Assembly (NCBI RefSeq): GCF_001486585.1
Contig: NZ_LN909045.1
Location: 791,368 to 855,367, forward strand
Source of the DNA: Paenibacillus senegalimassiliensis
Lineage (GTDB): Bacteria > Bacillota > Bacilli > Paenibacillales > Paenibacillaceae
Reading direction: 5' to 3'
DNA: 64,000 bases
Positions 34,889 through 43,001 of this stretch are shown one piece after another. A program made the translations under genes and the position numbers. The stretch's first letter is position 1. Each line of letters opens with the position of its first letter. The notes below the pieces were generated by a model. That model had not been told where the DNA came from, searched no databases, and was given only the letters and a program-made list of their open reading frames with translations.

Positions 34889-35251
34889 ATGAGTAAATTA
34901 ACCGTGTATCATTATCCGCGCTGCGGAACTTGTCGCAAGGCTATTCAGTGGTTGAATGCCAGGGGGCATGAGCTGGATTTGCGGCCTATTCATGAAACGC
35001 CGCCAAGCGCCGAGGAATTGAAGGAACTGGTGGAATTCAGTGGACTGGAATTGAAGAAATTCTTTAATACGAGTGGAGAGGTATATAGAGAACTGGGCCT
35101 CAAGGATAAGCTGGCCGGGATGACAGAAGCGGAGCAACTTGCGCTCTTGGCTTCGAATGGAATGTTGATTAAACGTCCTATCGTTCGAAACAATCACCAG
35201 CTTGTGACAGTAGGGTTCAAGGAAGAAGAGTACGAGCGAGTTTGGGGTTAA
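34889..35251 (+). CDS. ArsC/Spx-family thioredoxin-fold protein (YusI/YffB-like)
   Basis: A 120-residue thioredoxin-fold protein. The redox motif is CGTC near the N-terminus (YHYPRCGTCRKAIQWL), followed by the family motifs KFFNTSGEVYRELGL and MLIKRPIVRN, where the Arg would bind an oxyanion in arsenate reductases. CAGGAGGATGAC precedes the ATG. It is closer to the YusI/YffB glutathione- or thiol-linked group than to Spx, which is longer and basic. True arsenate reductase activity is unproven. Confidence 0.86.
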   Translation: MSKLTVYHYPRCGTCRKAIQWLNARGHELDLRPIHETPPSAEELKELVEFSGLELKKFFNTSGEVYRELGLKDKLAGMTEAEQLALLASNGMLIKRPIVRNNHQLVTVGFKEEEYERVWG

Positions 35252-35285
35252 GGCAGAACCAATACGTATTAGGAATGGAACCAAA

Positions 35286-36203
35286 GTGTTCAGGAAGGTG
35301 GCTGGGCCGGAAGTGAATTTGGTACAAAGTGGGAAAGATACGATCATGTTGGTCGATGGCATGGCCTTGATGTTCCGGGCTTATTATGCATCGGCGGCTT
35401 CGGGCTATATCCGCCGGACAAAAGCGGGATTGCCGACAAATGCAGTGTATGGATTTATGCGTTATTTCTGGGATGCTGTGCAGCGGTTTGGACCAACACA
35501 TATTGCTTGTTGCTGGGATTTGGGGAGCAAGACGTTTCGAACTGAGCAATTCAGCCAGTACAAAGGGAATCGTTCAGAGGCTCCGGATGAGCTGATTCCG
35601 CAGTTTTCCATCATTCGTGAAGTGATGGATAGCTTGGGAATACCTAATATTAGCTGTCCTGGCTATGAGGCGGACGATTGCATCGGGACCCTTTCTTCCC
35701 GTTTTGGACAAGAGGGCATGGATGTACTGGTGCTGACAGGAGATCATGATATGTTGCAACTGGTCAGCGAGCGTACTCATGTCCTTATTATGAAAAAGGG
35801 CCATGGCAATTATATGGTATATACGCCAGAAGTCTTGAAGGAAGAGAAAGGCTTGACTCCAGAGCAGATCATCGATTTGAAGGGCTTGATGGGAGATACA
35901 AGCGATAATTACCCTGGTGTGCGGGGCATTGGAGAGAAGACGGCCCTGAAGCTGGTGCAGGAATATGGCTCTATTGAAGGCATCTTGGCCAGCCTGGAGC
36001 AGTTATCCAAATCGATCCGAACCAAAATTGAGACCGATTTGGATATGCTGCATTTATCCCGGCAATTGGCAACGATCCGTTGCGACGTAGAATTGAACTG
36101 TGAGGCTGGTGTCTGCCGCTTTGAGCTCAATCCTTCGCTGGTCATATCGAAATTTGAGGAGCTGGAAATGGCGAGCGTTAGTTCATGGCTTGGTGTTGTC
36201 TAG
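35286..36203 (+). CDS. 5'-3' exonuclease (PolA N-domain-like, YpcP/ExoR-type)
   Basis: A stand-alone FEN-like nuclease of up to 305 residues. The metal site residues are visible in LVDGMALMFRAYYA, PGYEADDCIGTLSS, LTGDHDMLQLVS and GLMGDTSDNYPGVRGIGEKTA, the last being the helix-hairpin-helix arch. The polymerase part of PolA is missing, as in the Bacillus YpcP/ExoR proteins. The start is uncertain: GTG at 35286 is used, but GTG at 35313 or TTG at 35319 fits as well. The likely role is RNA primer or flap removal during replication and repair. Confidence 0.9.
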   Translation: MFRKVAGPEVNLVQSGKDTIMLVDGMALMFRAYYASAASGYIRRTKAGLPTNAVYGFMRYFWDAVQRFGPTHIACCWDLGSKTFRTEQFSQYKGNRSEAPDELIPQFSIIREVMDSLGIPNISCPGYEADDCIGTLSSRFGQEGMDVLVLTGDHDMLQLVSERTHVLIMKKGHGNYMVYTPEVLKEEKGLTPEQIIDLKGLMGDTSDNYPGVRGIGEKTALKLVQEYGSIEGILASLEQLSKSIRTKIETDLDMLHLSRQLATIRCDVELNCEAGVCRFELNPSLVISKFEELEMASVSSWLGVV

Positions 36204-36207
36204 GTCA

Positions 36208-36510
36208 TTAATCCGTAAAGTAGGGATCGCCGAGGACTTGATAGAGAAAGGTGCGAAGCTCACCAGCTTCCTCTTCGTTTAAGCTAAAGAGATGTTCGAG
36301 ATAACCCTCTTCATCCAGATCATCGGTACCAAGAATAGCGGTTCGGCCATTCTGCATGTCGGCTACCAGCTTCTTGCCGTAGAAACGGCTGGTTGTAGTA
36401 ACGGCCAGGTCAAACCGTTTTAACGAACCGCCGATGAAGGTAACAAATCGGGTTGAGGTACTCTCCGTGCTATCGGATAGGAAATCAAGTTCTTGACGTG
36501 GCGCATTCAT
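36208..36510 (-). CDS. Small conserved protein, possibly DUF3055
   Basis: A 100-residue soluble protein. The pattern TRFVTFIGGSLKRFDLAVTTTSRFYGKKLV then NGRTAILGTDDLDEEGYLEHLF and the Leu-rich C-terminal helix recalls the DUF3055 family of bacilli from memory. Function is unknown. It is convergent with the exonuclease gene, with only four bases between stop codons, and no separate terminator is seen. Confidence 0.8.
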   Translation of the reverse strand: MNAPRQELDFLSDSTESTSTRFVTFIGGSLKRFDLAVTTTSRFYGKKLVADMQNGRTAILGTDDLDEEGYLEHLFSLNEEEAGELRTFLYQVLGDPYFTD

Positions 36511-36620
36511 CGGTTAAGCCTCCTTAGGTATGAGTGCGAGTTGAACACCCTCTATTTGAGGAAATGTTTGTCACTATTATACCGAAAAAAATAGAGATAG
36601 GTAGCATCAATAATTCTGCA

Positions 36621-36648
36621 TTGACAGCCAAATAGAATGTGGTATTAT
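36621..36648 (+). promoter_or_regulatory. Strong promoter upstream of the HRDC gene leader
   Basis: TTGACA and TATTAT are 16 bases apart. Transcription would begin near 36656, only about 20 bases before a terminator hairpin. Confidence 0.78.
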
Positions 36649-36674
36649 TAGGGATATTAGGTTACGTCTGGAGG

Positions 36675-36714
36675 AAGCACCTCTGTTGCGCTTAGCGCAC
36701 AGAGGTGCTTTTTT
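36675..36714 (+). terminator. First terminator-like hairpin in the HRDC leader
   Basis: AAGCACCTCTGT with an inner GCGC stem pairs with GCGCACAGAGGTGCTT, followed by TTTTTT. A transcript from the promoter at 36621 would be only about 60 bases long if it stopped here. Confidence 0.85.
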
Positions 36715-36726
36715 GCGTTTTTCTTG

Positions 36727-36769
36727 AGCAGACAAATGCCTATATAAGTTATTCTCGTCTGCTTTTTTG
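36727..36769 (+). terminator. Second terminator-like hairpin in the HRDC leader
   Basis: AGCAGAC (36727-36733) pairs with GTCTGCT (36757-36763), followed by TTTTTT. Its 23-base loop holds one arm of a 12-base inverted repeat. Confidence 0.72.
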
Positions 36770-36795
36770 CAGATTTATTATTTTAACTTATATAG
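36740..36795 (+). repeat. 12-base inverted repeat spanning the second hairpin
   Basis: CTATATAAGTTA (36740-36751) is perfectly complementary to TAACTTATATAG (36784-36795). The left arm lies in the loop of the second hairpin and the right arm lies 34 bases before the HRDC start. The two structures could compete or form a pseudoknot. Confidence 0.7.
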
Positions 36796-36829
36796 CTTCC
36801 GTAACCGAACATTTAAGGAGGCGGGATGG

Positions 36830-37834
36830 ATGCGAATTGTATTTCTGAACAGCTTGGAGAAGAAGGCTGATGGGGTAGTGAAGAAAGGAGCCCAGGTTTG
36901 GATCGGGGAAGAAGAGGGGGTATGGCAGATGGGCTGGAACGAGTTGACGGCTGATGGACAGCAGGAGGAGTTGTGGTATGAGGGAGCCTCCTGGTCGGAG
37001 ATGCTCTACATTTATCGTCACCGCCTGGCAGCCAGAATGGCGGAGGGGTTTCACCCCGTTGTAGAAGGAATCTGGAGTGAAGGACAAGCTCTCAGTAGAC
37101 GTGGCTTAGCGGCGCAGAAGCTATTTTGTTATAGCGAAATTCATGAGAATGCCCCGGTGTATGACAAACTGGCAGCTTGGCGGAGAAAGAAAGCCTCCGC
37201 GGAACATAAAGCTCCCTATCTGATCGGCAGCAATCGATTGTTGCGGATGATCAGTGTGTTCCTGCCTCAGACGGAAGAGGAACTATTGCAATTGCCAGGT
37301 GTCGGACAGAACAAGGCGAGTGAATATGGTGCCGAGGTGCTGGATATCACCCGAGGAGAGCCGCAAGTACGGGCCTTTCCTTTGGATTGGGTAGACGCGG
37401 AACTGGACGCGGAGGTGTTCCGTTCCTGGATGTACAAGCAGAAGGAAAATAAATACCGCGAGGAGATGGAGAAGTACAGTGTTCGCCGGGCTGTGCTGGA
37501 GGCATTGGCCGCCGATCTTAAGTTAGCAGACATTTGCGAAAGAACTGGACTGGAACGCAGGGAGGCCATTGAACTGCTAGAGGATTTGGGCAAGGAGGGC
37601 TACAGTACCGAGCAGCTAGTTGGATTGGAGCTTGCAGAGATGCCTGAAGAAGAACAGCAAGCGGTCTGGCAAGCATACGAAGAACTGGGCGATGCTCTGT
37701 TGAAGCCGGTGCTACAAAAGGTGTATGGTGAGCATACTGCCGATGGCGGAGGAGTTGATACGCTGTATGAGCGCTTGCGGCTCATTCGCATCCGCTACCG
37801 CCATCATCAGGAAAGCATTCGTCAGGCAGGCTAA
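36830..37834 (+). CDS. HRDC-domain protein, function unknown
   Basis: The ATG eight bases after AAGGAGG gives 334 residues starting MRIVFLNSLEKKADG; the upstream open frame from 36767 is rejected. An HRDC domain spans about 120-195 (KLAAWRRKKASAEHKAPYL and LLQLPGVGQNKASEYGAEVL), the nucleic acid-binding module of RecQ and RNase D. A C-terminal part has a helix-turn-helix-like segment (DLKLADICERTGLERREAIELL), reminiscent of the tail of RecQ helicases. No helicase or nuclease motor is present. It probably binds nucleic acid. The gene has its own promoter and a structured leader. Confidence 0.8.
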   Translation: MRIVFLNSLEKKADGVVKKGAQVWIGEEEGVWQMGWNELTADGQQEELWYEGASWSEMLYIYRHRLAARMAEGFHPVVEGIWSEGQALSRRGLAAQKLFCYSEIHENAPVYDKLAAWRRKKASAEHKAPYLIGSNRLLRMISVFLPQTEEELLQLPGVGQNKASEYGAEVLDITRGEPQVRAFPLDWVDAELDAEVFRSWMYKQKENKYREEMEKYSVRRAVLEALAADLKLADICERTGLERREAIELLEDLGKEGYSTEQLVGLELAEMPEEEQQAVWQAYEELGDALLKPVLQKVYGEHTADGGGVDTLYERLRLIRIRYRHHQESIRQAG

Positions 37835-37846
37835 GGTAGCACATGA

Positions 37847-37894
37847 ATAAAGGCCAACGATAGGGCAAGTAAAATTGCCCCCGTTAGCCTTTAT
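37847..37894. terminator. Bidirectional terminator between the HRDC gene and corA
   Basis: ATAAAGGC pairs with GCCTTTAT around a second stem (GGGCAA with TTGCCC). T-rich flanks serve both genes. Confidence 0.85.
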
Positions 37895-37899
37895 CAGCT

Positions 37900-38835
37900 T
37901 TATATCCAATCCCTTTTTCGGAAGATGAAGAACATGCCGAAGCCAAGTACAGCCATAATGCCCAGGACAATGAAATATCCGTAAGGGGAATGCAGCTCAG
38001 GCATGTTATCGAAGTTCATTCCGTAAATACCGGTAATCAGCGTAAGCGGAATGAAGATCGTCGTAATCGCCGTAAAAACACGCATGATCTCGTTGGCTCG
38101 ATTGGCGATGGCGGCTTGATAAGCTTCACGTAAGTTGCCTACCAGTTCTCGAAATGTATCAAAGTTCTCCGATATTTTAACCGCATTTTCATGTATATCG
38201 CTAAAATACTTCTGCAATTGGTCATCAATAAGCCGCAAATCTTTCTTGTTGAGTATATTGATGACTTCCTTTTGAGGGCCGAGCACTTTCTTTAACCACA
38301 AAATTTCGCTTCGTAGCCCGATGATTTCGTTAAGATGAGAGCGCTTGGTGTGCATCAGAATATCCTCTTCGAGCTTCTCAATCTTGACTTCGATCCGGTC
38401 ACCAACCGTGAAGTAATTATCGACGACTAAGTCGACTAACAGGTATAAAAAGCGGTCCGGTTCGCTAACCTCTTGCTCCCAGAGAATTGGTTTTACCGCC
38501 CGCAATTCGTTAATTTTTTGTTTAGTAACCGTAATAATATAGTGCCGCCCCAAGAAAATACTCAAAGCGCGCAGGAAAATTTCCTCGTCATCGTAGCGAA
38601 TGCTGTTAACCACGATAAAGTAATGGTTATCATAAGTTTCAATCTTGGGACGCTGCTCCTCTTCGGTCAGGCAATCCTCTACAGCCAAATCATGCAAGGA
38701 GAATAATGGCTGTAACAATGCCAGATCACTTGCATCCGCATCAATCCAGTAGAAGCCTTCCTCCGGTGCGGTAGTCGTTAACTCCACATTCTCAACCGTA
38801 GTGAATACGCCGGCTTTGACATGACGGATTTTCAT
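37900..38835 (-). CDS. corA: CorA-family magnesium/cobalt transporter
   Basis: A 311-residue membrane channel for Mg or other divalent ions. The cytoplasmic N-domain is followed by a long helix (about 150-240) and two C-terminal transmembrane helices. The first ends in the universal GMN motif (TGIYGMNFDNMPEL) that selects hydrated Mg. The C-terminus is basic (FIFRKRDWI). It is a pentamer in known structures. On the minus strand it follows a 300-base structured leader with a terminator, so its expression is likely controlled by an RNA switch. Confidence 0.95.
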   Translation of the reverse strand: MKIRHVKAGVFTTVENVELTTTAPEEGFYWIDADASDLALLQPLFSLHDLAVEDCLTEEEQRPKIETYDNHYFIVVNSIRYDDEEIFLRALSIFLGRHYIITVTKQKINELRAVKPILWEQEVSEPDRFLYLLVDLVVDNYFTVGDRIEVKIEKLEEDILMHTKRSHLNEIIGLRSEILWLKKVLGPQKEVINILNKKDLRLIDDQLQKYFSDIHENAVKISENFDTFRELVGNLREAYQAAIANRANEIMRVFTAITTIFIPLTLITGIYGMNFDNMPELHSPYGYFIVLGIMAVLGFGMFFIFRKRDWI

Positions 38836-39131
38836 AAACTTTCACTCCCTTTCCCCCAGACACTTGTGGCCAGGGTTTGCTCTGCTTAGAGCATAGGAAA
38901 GAGAAGGCTGGTTACCTCGTAACGTCAAAAAAGGCGTTTATGCAAACACCGGGAAACGAAAGTGCCGCAAGCGTTCCGCGGGCACCCAGCGGTTCGGTTT
39001 CCTATGCAATTGTAATACCTGGGTAGTCCTCTGCGGACTCGGGTCGCCTTCCATCCTCGGTTTCACCTCACTATTGCCAGTTTTGTTCGCGTTAAGCGTT
39101 GGCCTTAAGCCTAATCGGGCTCTCAAGGCAC
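38836..39131 (-). promoter_or_regulatory. Structured leader RNA of corA, class not recognised
   Basis: About 300 bases separate the promoter start from the corA start. The RNA contains several stable helices: GCCTTGAGAGCCC with GGCTTAAGGC (39102-39129), AGTCC with GGACT (39025-39039), ACCCAG with CTGGGT (38984-39024) and GTGCC with GGCAC (38962-38985). An intrinsic terminator follows at 38927-38950. This is the architecture of a riboswitch. I do not find the core of the M-box (GTTAGGTGAGGC), the usual Mg sensor before corA and mgtE, nor any other class I know. The nearest phrase is TAGTGAGGTGAAACC, too weak to claim. Confidence 0.7.
38927..38950 (-). terminator. Terminator inside the corA leader
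   Basis: On the minus strand, GGTGTTT and AAACGCC pair around GCAT, followed by six T residues. It would stop transcription before corA unless an upstream structure prevents it. Confidence 0.85.
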
Positions 39132-39137
39132 TTGTCT

Positions 39138-39167
39138 AGTATAACGCCTGCCAATGACATGTTTCAA
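39138..39167 (-). promoter_or_regulatory. Promoter of corA
   Basis: On the minus strand, TTGAAA and TATACT are 18 bases apart. The start site would be near 39131. Confidence 0.75.
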
Positions 39168-39290
39168 CCTAAAACATATATTGTGATTTTTCTCCCAGGT
39201 TCTTGACGGAATGCTATCTGATACATTAAAGTGATGACAGGGAGTAGGCATTAGAGCCGTATTTCCTTAAACCAATTAAATATAGCGAAA

Positions 39291-39421
39291 TCTTATCAAG
39301 AGCAGGTGGAGGGACTAGCCCGATGATACCCGGCAACCGGCGATGTAACCCATCGCAGCGGTGCTAATTCTTGCAGAGCGAGCAAGCTATGATGGTTTGT
39401 CCGTTTCTGAGAGATGAGAGA
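39291..39421 (+). promoter_or_regulatory. SAM-I riboswitch (S-box)
   Basis: The classic S-box sequence is present: TCTTATCAAGAGCAGGTGGAG and GGACTAGCCCGATGATACC, then GGCAACC, with P1 closing at GATGAGAG. Bound SAM stabilises the aptamer and favours the terminator at 39441. It controls metA-metI-metC. A TTGACG at 39203-39208 with a weak TTAAAG 17 bases later is a possible promoter. Confidence 0.96.
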
Positions 39422-39440
39422 GGCGCATACAGGATACGTA

Positions 39441-39476
39441 ATGACCTTTCTCCCCCGTGAGAGAGGTCATTTCTTG
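39441..39476 (+). terminator. S-box-controlled terminator
   Basis: ATGACCTTTCTC and GAGAGAGGTCAT pair over 12 bases, followed by T-rich sequence. It sits between the riboswitch and metA. Confidence 0.9.
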
Positions 39477-39544
39477 TACTACTATGCCCCTTCGTTCAAA
39501 CGATATGATTTGACGCTACAACAAGAAGGAGTTGATCTTAAACC

Positions 39545-40480
39545 ATGCCGATCAAAGTACCGGATCACTTGCCGGCCAAGGAAGTGCTGACGAGCGAAAA
39601 TATTTTCGTCATGGACGAGAGCCGCGCCTATCAGCAAGATATTCGTCCTCTGCGCATCGCGATTCTGAATTTGATGCCAACCAAGGAGACGACAGAGTCT
39701 CAAATTTTGCGTTTGCTCGGTAATACACCGCTTCAAGTGGAAATCGTATTGCTGCATCCTGGTTCACATACTTCAAAGAACACCCCGGCAGAACATTTGG
39801 AAATGTTCTACAAGACCTTTGAGGAAATCAAGAATCTCCGGTTCGACGGAATGATTGTGACAGGGGCTCCGGTGGAACAACTGGAATTTGAAGAGGTCAA
39901 TTATTGGTCGGAATTGCAGGAGATCTTCGAGTGGACCAAAACACATGTGACTTCCACCATGCATATTTGTTGGGCGGCGCAAGCCGGCTTGTATCACCAT
40001 TACGGGGTACGGAAGATACCACTGGAGAAGAAGTGCTTTGGCGTGTTCTCCCATGCGGTTACCGATCCCCATGTGAAGCTGCTGCGCGGGTTTGATGAAG
40101 CGTTTCAGGTTCCGCATTCCCGTCATACCGATGTATTGCGTTCTGATATTGAACGTCAGCCGGAGCTCAAGATATTGGCAGAATCCGAGGAGGCAGGCAT
40201 TTATCTGGTGGCTGGTCAGGATGGCAAGCAAATCTTCGTGACTGGACATTCGGAATATGATCCCCATTCTCTGAAATGGGAATACGACCGGGACGTCGCC
40301 AAAGGGATGGAGATTGAATTGCCGGTGAACTATTATCCAAACGATGATCCTTCCAAGGCGCCCAGGTCTACCTGGCGTGCCCATGCCAACCTTTTGTTTT
40401 CCAATTGGCTAAACTACTATGTGTATCAAGAAACGCCATATGACATCGATCAGTTGGCGGACTTTGTATATCAAATTTAA
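39545..40480 (+). CDS. metA: Homoserine O-acetyltransferase, MetA type
   Basis: The enzyme activates homoserine for methionine synthesis. The 311-residue MetA fold is clear, with catalytic Cys C142 in [16 protein letters not shown], and the His/Glu relay further on ([10 protein letters not shown]-like [13 protein letters not shown]). Residue 111 is Glu ([10 protein letters not shown]), where E. coli MetA has Gly. In Bacillus cereus MetA this Glu selects acetyl-CoA over succinyl-CoA, so I call it an acetyltransferase despite the family's usual succinyl name. A purine-rich site (AAGAAGGAG) precedes ATG. It is the first gene after the S-box. Confidence 0.92.
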   Translation: MPIKVPDHLPAKEVLTSENIFVMDESRAYQQDIRPLRIAILNLMPTKETTESQILRLLGNTPLQVEIVLLHPGSHTSKNTPAEHLEMFYKTFEEIKNLRFDGMIVTGAPVEQLEFEEVNYWSELQEIFEWTKTHVTSTMHICWAAQAGLYHHYGVRKIPLEKKCFGVFSHAVTDPHVKLLRGFDEAFQVPHSRHTDVLRSDIERQPELKILAESEEAGIYLVAGQDGKQIFVTGHSEYDPHSLKWEYDRDVAKGMEIELPVNYYPNDDPSKAPRSTWRAHANLLFSNWLNYYVYQETPYDIDQLADFVYQI

Positions 40481-40497
40481 GGCAGGAGTGATTACAG

Positions 40498-41685
40498 GTG
40501 GGGGAGCAACGAAAAGAGTGGCGCATTGAGAGTATATTGGCACAAATCGGTTCATTGGAAGAGCCGGTGACGGGTGCCGTTAACTATCCTATTTATCAAG
40601 CAACGGCATTCCGCCATCCTCGGCTGGGTCAAAGCACGGGGTTCGATTATGCCCGCACGAAGAGTCCAACCCGCGCCGTATTGGAGGAAGCGGCCGCAGC
40701 TTTGGAGTCCGGTGATGCCGGGTTTGCCTGTAGCTCCGGGATGGCTGCCTTGCAGACGGTCTTTATGCTGTTTGCCCAAGGGGACCATCTCATCGTGTCT
40801 TTGGACTTGTATGGAGGGACTTATCGTTTGCTGGAACGGATTATGTCCAAATATGGCGTGACGTCTTCTTATGTGGATACCAATGACCTCACAGCACTAG
40901 AAAGCGTTCGTCAACCTAATACCAAAGCAGTAATTATTGAATCACCGACAAATCCGCTGATGATGATTACGGACATTGAAGCCGTAGCTGATTGGGCTCG
41001 TAGCCACAATCTGCTGACGATTGTGGATAACACGCTGTTGACTCCTTATTTCCAGCGGCCGCTGGAACTGGGAGCCGATATCGTCGTGCACAGTGCCACT
41101 AAATATCTGGGTGGACACAATGATGTACTGGCGGGTCTTATAATAACAAAGGGGCAGGAGCTGTCCGCTGAAATTGGAATGCTGCATAACTCGATTGGGG
41201 CGGTGCTGAGTCCCTCGGATTCCTATCAGTTAATGCGCGGCATGAAGACTTTGGCGCTACGGATGGAACGACATCAGAGCAATGCATTGACCATTGCTAA
41301 ATATCTGCAGACGCACCCGCAGATTGCCGAGGTATTTTATCCGGGTCTGGAGGAGCATGCGGGATATGCAATTCAACGCAAGCAATCCAGCGGTAATACC
41401 GGGATATTCTCTTTTAAAGTGACGGATGCCCGTTATGTGGAGCCTGTGTTGCGCCACCTGAAACTGATTGCTTTTGCCGAGAGCCTGGGCGGCGTGGAGT
41501 CCTTGATGACTTATCCTGCCGTGCAAACCCATGCGGATATCCCAGTGGAAATCCGTGAGGCCGTTGGCGTTGACGATCGCTTGCTGCGCTTCTCCGTCGG
41601 GATTGAACATGTAGACGATTTGATTGCTGATCTGAGCGCGGCGCTGGAAGCGGCACGTCAGGAAGTTGAAGGAGGACAAGCTTAA
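40498..41685 (+). CDS. metI: Cystathionine gamma-synthase / O-acetylhomoserine thiolyase, MetI
   Basis: A 395-residue PLP enzyme of the Cys/Met metabolism family, starting at GTG. The PLP Lys is in DIVVHSATKYLGGHNDV. Typical motifs include GFACSSGMAALQTV, DLYGGTYRL and NPLMMITDI. It joins O-acetylhomoserine to cysteine or sulphide, matching the acetyl-type MetA upstream. It ends within one base of metC's ATG, as in Bacillus subtilis metI-metC. S-box control is inferred from position. Confidence 0.92.
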   Translation: MGEQRKEWRIESILAQIGSLEEPVTGAVNYPIYQATAFRHPRLGQSTGFDYARTKSPTRAVLEEAAAALESGDAGFACSSGMAALQTVFMLFAQGDHLIVSLDLYGGTYRLLERIMSKYGVTSSYVDTNDLTALESVRQPNTKAVIIESPTNPLMMITDIEAVADWARSHNLLTIVDNTLLTPYFQRPLELGADIVVHSATKYLGGHNDVLAGLIITKGQELSAEIGMLHNSIGAVLSPSDSYQLMRGMKTLALRMERHQSNALTIAKYLQTHPQIAEVFYPGLEEHAGYAIQRKQSSGNTGIFSFKVTDARYVEPVLRHLKLIAFAESLGGVESLMTYPAVQTHADIPVEIREAVGVDDRLLRFSVGIEHVDDLIADLSAALEAARQEVEGGQA

Positions 41686-42854
41686 TGAGCGAGCAAGAGC
41701 GGCAGGGGCAAGAGCCCAAATTCGGAACGAAACTGATTCATTTCGGCAATGAAGTAGATAAGGAAACGGGTGCATCCAGTGTACCTATTTATCAAGCTTC
41801 CACATTCCATCATCACGATATTTTCAATCCGCCATTGTATGATTACAGCCGTTCGGGCAACCCTACGCGCCAGGCGTTAGAGGATTATATCGCCGTGCTT
41901 GAGGGCGGGGTGCAAGGCTTTGCTTTTGCCAGCGGAATGGCTGCGATTTCTTCCACCTTCATGATCTTCTCAGCAGGAGATCACATCATCGTGACCGAAG
42001 ATGTCTATGGGGGAACGTATCGGCTTCTGACGAGCATTTTAAGCCGGATGAATATTGAAGCCACCTTTGTGGATATGACCAAGCCTGAAGAAGTGAAGGC
42101 CGCGATTAAGCCCAATACCAAGGCCGTATACATGGAGACTCCCTCCAATCCGACACTAAAAATCACAGACATTGCTGACATCGCTGCGTGGGCGCGGGAG
42201 CATCAACTGATTAGTATCATTGATAACACGTTTATGACTCCTTATTATCAACGTCCTATCGAGCTTGGTGCGGATATCGTGTTGCATAGCGCGACCAAAT
42301 TTCTTGGCGGTCACAGTGATGTGCTGGCGGGATTGGCCGTAGCGCGAACAGAAGAACTGGCCAAACAACTCAAGTATGTGCAAAATGGTCTAGGAACGGT
42401 GCTGGGTCCTCAGGATTCCTGGTTACTCATGCGTGGCATGAAGACGCTAGCGACACGTATGGCGCATTGCGAGATCAGCACTCGTAAGCTTGCCGATTGG
42501 CTGAGCCGCCGCGAGGATATCGAAGCGGTCTTCTATCCAGGATTGCCAGATCATCCGGGACGGGCTATTCAGGAGAAGCAATCCAGTGGGTATGGTGCGG
42601 TGGTTTCCTTCGATGTAGGCTCCGGCGAGCGGGCTAAGCAGTTGCTGAATTTAGTTAAGCTGCCACTGGTAGCGGTAAGCCTCGGAGCAGTGGAGAGCAT
42701 CCTGTCTTATCCGGCAATGATGTCCCATGCTTCCATGCCACCAGAGGTTCGCGCAGAGCGGGGGATTACCGACGGACTGCTGCGTTTCTCGGTGGGTCTG
42801 GAGGATATCGATGATTTGATTGCCGATTTGGAGCAAGCCTTAAAAAATTGCTGA
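41685..42854 (+). CDS. metC: Cystathionine beta-lyase, MetC
   Basis: A 389-residue PLP enzyme that splits cystathionine to homocysteine, pyruvate and ammonia. The Schiff-base Lys lies in DIVLHSATKFLGGHSDVLAG. The homologous family is the same as MetI, with paralogous sequence. A GGAGGACAAG ribosome site lies inside the end of metI, and the stop and start share one base. It is the last gene of the operon, before a strong terminator. Confidence 0.92.
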   Translation: MSEQERQGQEPKFGTKLIHFGNEVDKETGASSVPIYQASTFHHHDIFNPPLYDYSRSGNPTRQALEDYIAVLEGGVQGFAFASGMAAISSTFMIFSAGDHIIVTEDVYGGTYRLLTSILSRMNIEATFVDMTKPEEVKAAIKPNTKAVYMETPSNPTLKITDIADIAAWAREHQLISIIDNTFMTPYYQRPIELGADIVLHSATKFLGGHSDVLAGLAVARTEELAKQLKYVQNGLGTVLGPQDSWLLMRGMKTLATRMAHCEISTRKLADWLSRREDIEAVFYPGLPDHPGRAIQEKQSSGYGAVVSFDVGSGERAKQLLNLVKLPLVAVSLGAVESILSYPAMMSHASMPPEVRAERGITDGLLRFSVGLEDIDDLIADLEQALKNC

Positions 42855-42871
42855 TGTTAGGGGTTAATTCT

Positions 42872-42899
42872 AAAGGCCGCGCGGTAGCGGCCTTTTTTT
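42872..42899 (+). terminator. Terminator of the met operon
   Basis: AAAGGCCGC pairs with GCGGCCTTT, followed by a long T run. Confidence 0.92.
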
Positions 42900-43001
42900 C
42901 TTTTGTTTTTCTGCCCGTGATTGTGTTACGATTGAGCTATCATTTTAAATTTTCAGCATTTATATTTCTATTTTTATAGTGTTAAGGAGGCAGTGAAGCC
43001 G

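Noticed and set aside
38938-39126. 62-residue open frame on the minus strand upstream of corA
   Set aside because: It lies entirely inside the structured leader, has an RNA-like composition (many Arg and Pro) and no ribosome site.
38836-39131. M-box label for the corA leader
   Set aside because: The expected core (GTTAGGTGAGGC and the closing GTGCTAAAGC-type segment) is not visible, so the label would be a guess.
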